Positions 62,405 through 64,000 of a DNA stretch of 64,000 nucleotides are shown here, piece after piece. The notes beneath the pieces are model-generated. The model made no database searches, was not told the origin of the DNA, and saw only the letters and a program-made list of their open reading frames with translations. Numbering within the stretch: position 1 is the first letter of the stretch; each line of letters begins with the position of its first letter. The DNA lies in NCBI RefSeq assembly GCF_031127835.1, contig NZ_JARXHX010000006.1:228938-292937 (forward strand), given 5' to 3'. The translations under genes and the position numbers were made by a program. This stretch comes from Pelagicoccus sp. SDUM812002. GTDB taxonomy: Bacteria; Verrucomicrobiota; Verrucomicrobiia; Opitutales; Opitutaceae.

Positions 62405-63920
62405 TTATCCATTTAACAGCGATTCCATCCTCCGCCCGTAAAGCGAGCAAGGTATTTGGCCTCAAACCGTGCAGTTCCCAGAAGGCACCATCACTCATCA
62501 CAGATTCGTTCCCTAGTAGTAAACGCGTATCAATCAAGTCGATACCTCTGGGCTTGTAGTTCTCCAGATCCGACCAATAACCCACGCGCTCCCTTTCGCG
62601 CAGATGCCACGGCAAAGGCCAAGACGCATCCGGACTATAAACTGCTATCCCTTCGCTTTCGCTAACTGAATTTAGACGCTCTACTAACGTTGCATAACGG
62701 GGAGTCGTGTGCATGTACAGATAGGGATTTCGTGCTGCACTGGAATACAAATAAATCGCCTTATTCAAATTGCTCCGAAGCTCAAAGCCCAGAAACAGCA
62801 ACACCCCTGCCGCTGCAGCATATAAACTCCATTTCCGAACTCTCTCGCTTTCCATGATTCCCATCCGGAAAAGATCGATTACGCCGAAAGACGCAGCATA
62901 GGAGAGCAGGCAATACGGTCCGAGCAACAACCATGGATTTTTGTAAGGAATCACCGAATACACGACTATCATGATAATTCCACTCAATACGACAAAAGCG
63001 GAGAATCCGTTTTCTCTCACCTTCCGAAAGCTGCGGATCACGCCAACCACAACCGCAACCAAAAAGGCCAGCTCCCCCCAGCGAACCCCTTCTAGACGCT
63101 GCGGCAACAACAAGCTCAAGTAATAAAGGAAAGGTTTCTCGTGCCCCTGCCCTTGTGATCTATCAGCATAGCTAAAGAAGGTGGCGAATCCGTCTACAAT
63201 TCCCTGCGGATTTCGAAAGAACGACGAGAAAAACAAACAGTGCATGAGCAAGGCGAGTCCAACCGCAAGACCCAGATGCTTAAAAAACGCTGTAAGGGCT
63301 ACAGGGATACTTTTTTTCTGTATCCAAGCGATCAACACAAGAGCTAATCCAATGGCGGCTACATGCAATACGACAGTTTCCTTCGTAACATGCATCAGGC
63401 CAAGCGTAACCCCCACCACACTCGCCCACATCCAACACGGACGCTGCCAATAGCCGTGAATCGCTACCAAAAACGCCAAGGTAAAACAGACCAGCAGAGC
63501 CTCCTGCACGAAGTATGACCCGTAGATTACGTTCAGCGGAGCAGCAGCAAAAAGCAGCCCCCAAAGTAGAGCCAGCCCTGCCCCGCAGCGCCGAAAGACC
63601 GATAACCCGAATACTAGAGTTACGAGACTAAACAAGAGCGGGACCCGCCGCATGCCAGCATCCGAAAGAGCGCCGGAACTATCTTCCAAAAAGGGCGCCA
63701 TCCATTTCGTCACATAGTAGAGCAGCGGACCATGATGTTCGCTGGGGTCGTAGCGGTAGTCACCCGTTTCGATCAAACGCCAAGCTTGATACGACTGTAC
63801 GCCTTCGTCCGCATGAAAAAGACGAAGCTGCGAACTTTCGTTTCGCAGCCAAAAAGCGAGTCCCAGCAAAAGAACTGCTGGGACCCAATAAAGAAAGAGG
63901 GCTTTCCTAGTACTCTCCAA
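62385..63920 (-). CDS. Agl23-like polytopic glycosyltransferase (GT39-type fold)
   Basis: 511 residues, about ten membrane helices. The first external loop carries LFHADEGVQSYQAWRLIETGDYRYDPSEHHGPLLYY, the TIGR03663/Agl23 pattern with the catalytic-type Asp-Glu. The family is predicted to transfer sugar from a lipid carrier in membrane glycosylation. The frame opens with TTG at 63920, overlapping the upstream discoidin-type gene by 14 bp; no ATG lies before the first helix. It forms an operon with apbE and GT2. Confidence 0.85.
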   Translation of the reverse strand: MESTRKALFLYWVPAVLLLGLAFWLRNESSQLRLFHADEGVQSYQAWRLIETGDYRYDPSEHHGPLLYYVTKWMAPFLEDSSGALSDAGMRRVPLLFSLVTLVFGLSVFRRCGAGLALLWGLLFAAAPLNVIYGSYFVQEALLVCFTLAFLVAIHGYWQRPCWMWASVVGVTLGLMHVTKETVVLHVAAIGLALVLIAWIQKKSIPVALTAFFKHLGLAVGLALLMHCLFFSSFFRNPQGIVDGFATFFSYADRSQGQGHEKPFLYYLSLLLPQRLEGVRWGELAFLVAVVVGVIRSFRKVRENGFSAFVVLSGIIMIVVYSVIPYKNPWLLLGPYCLLSYAASFGVIDLFRMGIMESERVRKWSLYAAAAGVLLFLGFELRSNLNKAIYLYSSAARNPYLYMHTTPRYATLVERLNSVSESEGIAVYSPDASWPLPWHLRERERVGYWSDLENYKPRGIDLIDTRLLLGNESVMSDGAFWELHGLRPNTLLALRAEDGIAVKWINANAKD

Positions 63921-64000
63921 AGACCTCCACCTCGACGTAGTGGTTCATCTCGTTGCTGGTGTTGCCGTCGGAGTACAGGCGCACGTAGCGGGCCTTGGTT
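63907..64000 (-). CDS. C-terminus of discoidin (F5/8 C)-like protein, partial
   Basis: Only the last 30 or so codons are in the window (stop at 63907). The peptide TKARYVRLYSDGNTSNEMNHY and the VEVEVFGEY end match the last strands of F5/8 type C (discoidin-like) carbohydrate-binding domains, in which such modules end many secreted glycosidases of Opitutia. The rest of the protein lies outside the window. Confidence 0.7.
   Translation of the reverse strand, partial: TKARYVRLYSDGNTSNEMNHYVEVEVFGEY

Noticed and set aside
1..64000. CRISPR arrays, insertion sequences, rRNA genes, replication origin
   Set aside because: No regularly spaced repeats, transposase-like frames, rRNA sequence or DnaA-box cluster was seen.

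Overview
The window looks like chromosome from a marine verrucomicrobium of the class Opitutia (Pelagicoccus-like). This is an inference from gene content: moderate GC, a single short flagellin, L-fucose isomerase, RNase Y, HDOD and SET proteins, GNAT-nitrilase fusion, no clear operon-scale Shine-Dalgarno use. About 62 protein genes, one tRNA and one decayed efflux operon can be supported. No insertion sequence, integrase, CRISPR array or rRNA was seen.

Layout. 1-0.8 kb: no supportable gene. 0.8-6.8 kb (+): flagellin with terminator, an ATP-grasp enzyme, an orphan P-loop ATPase, a GNAT-nitrilase fusion, dCTP deaminase. 6.9-14.9 kb: housekeeping genes (yidD, a deaminase-only ribD, sufE, a 23S rRNA uracil methyltransferase, a receiver protein, an McsA-like zinc protein, OsmC, a Na+/alanine symporter, an LpxR-like outer-membrane deacylase, an ACT protein). 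15-16.8 kb: L-fucose isomerase. 17.0-39.9 kb: an accessory region rich in stress and energy genes. 40-47.7 kb: a 1722-residue CheB/CheR/PAS/GAF/kinase/receiver protein with a partner receiver, and an FMN glutamate-synthase-like protein. 47.96 kb: tRNA with CAU anticodon. 48-64 kb: mostly housekeeping (SMP-30, DEDDh exonuclease, HisN-type phosphatase, RNase Y, two HDOD proteins, DUF167, SET methyltransferase, LysM amidase, BASS transporter, DoxX, then Agl23/ApbE/GT2 and the end of a discoidin-like protein).

The most interesting part is 17-39 kb. It combines a Balon-like (aeRF1-related) ribosome hibernation factor, a cation exchanger, pyruvate oxidase, phosphoketolase, transaldolase, a type II NADH dehydrogenase, two ferritin-like proteins, periplasmic SodC, a DJ-1/PfpI protein, MgtC, an SDR, PRC-barrel/BON and OB-like envelope proteins, and several small membrane proteins. 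By eye, many of these genes carry a sigma-54 type -24/-12 promoter (GG-N10-GC with 9 to 11 of 12 consensus positions): pox, yciF, xfp, the CFI-box gene, a 51-residue membrane protein, pfpI, the PRC/BON gene and the OB-repeat gene. At several of them the -12 element lies so close to the start codon that the message would be leaderless. This reads as a coordinated dormancy/energy-limitation programme: bypass glycolysis and complex I, feed electrons directly to quinone, make acetyl phosphate or acetate, park ribosomes, and protect the envelope. A 23-nt piece matching the CAU tRNA at 21 of 23 positions sits at the left edge of the region, a possible scar of an old integration or rearrangement. A fused, frameshifted remnant of an RND efflux operon also lies inside it.
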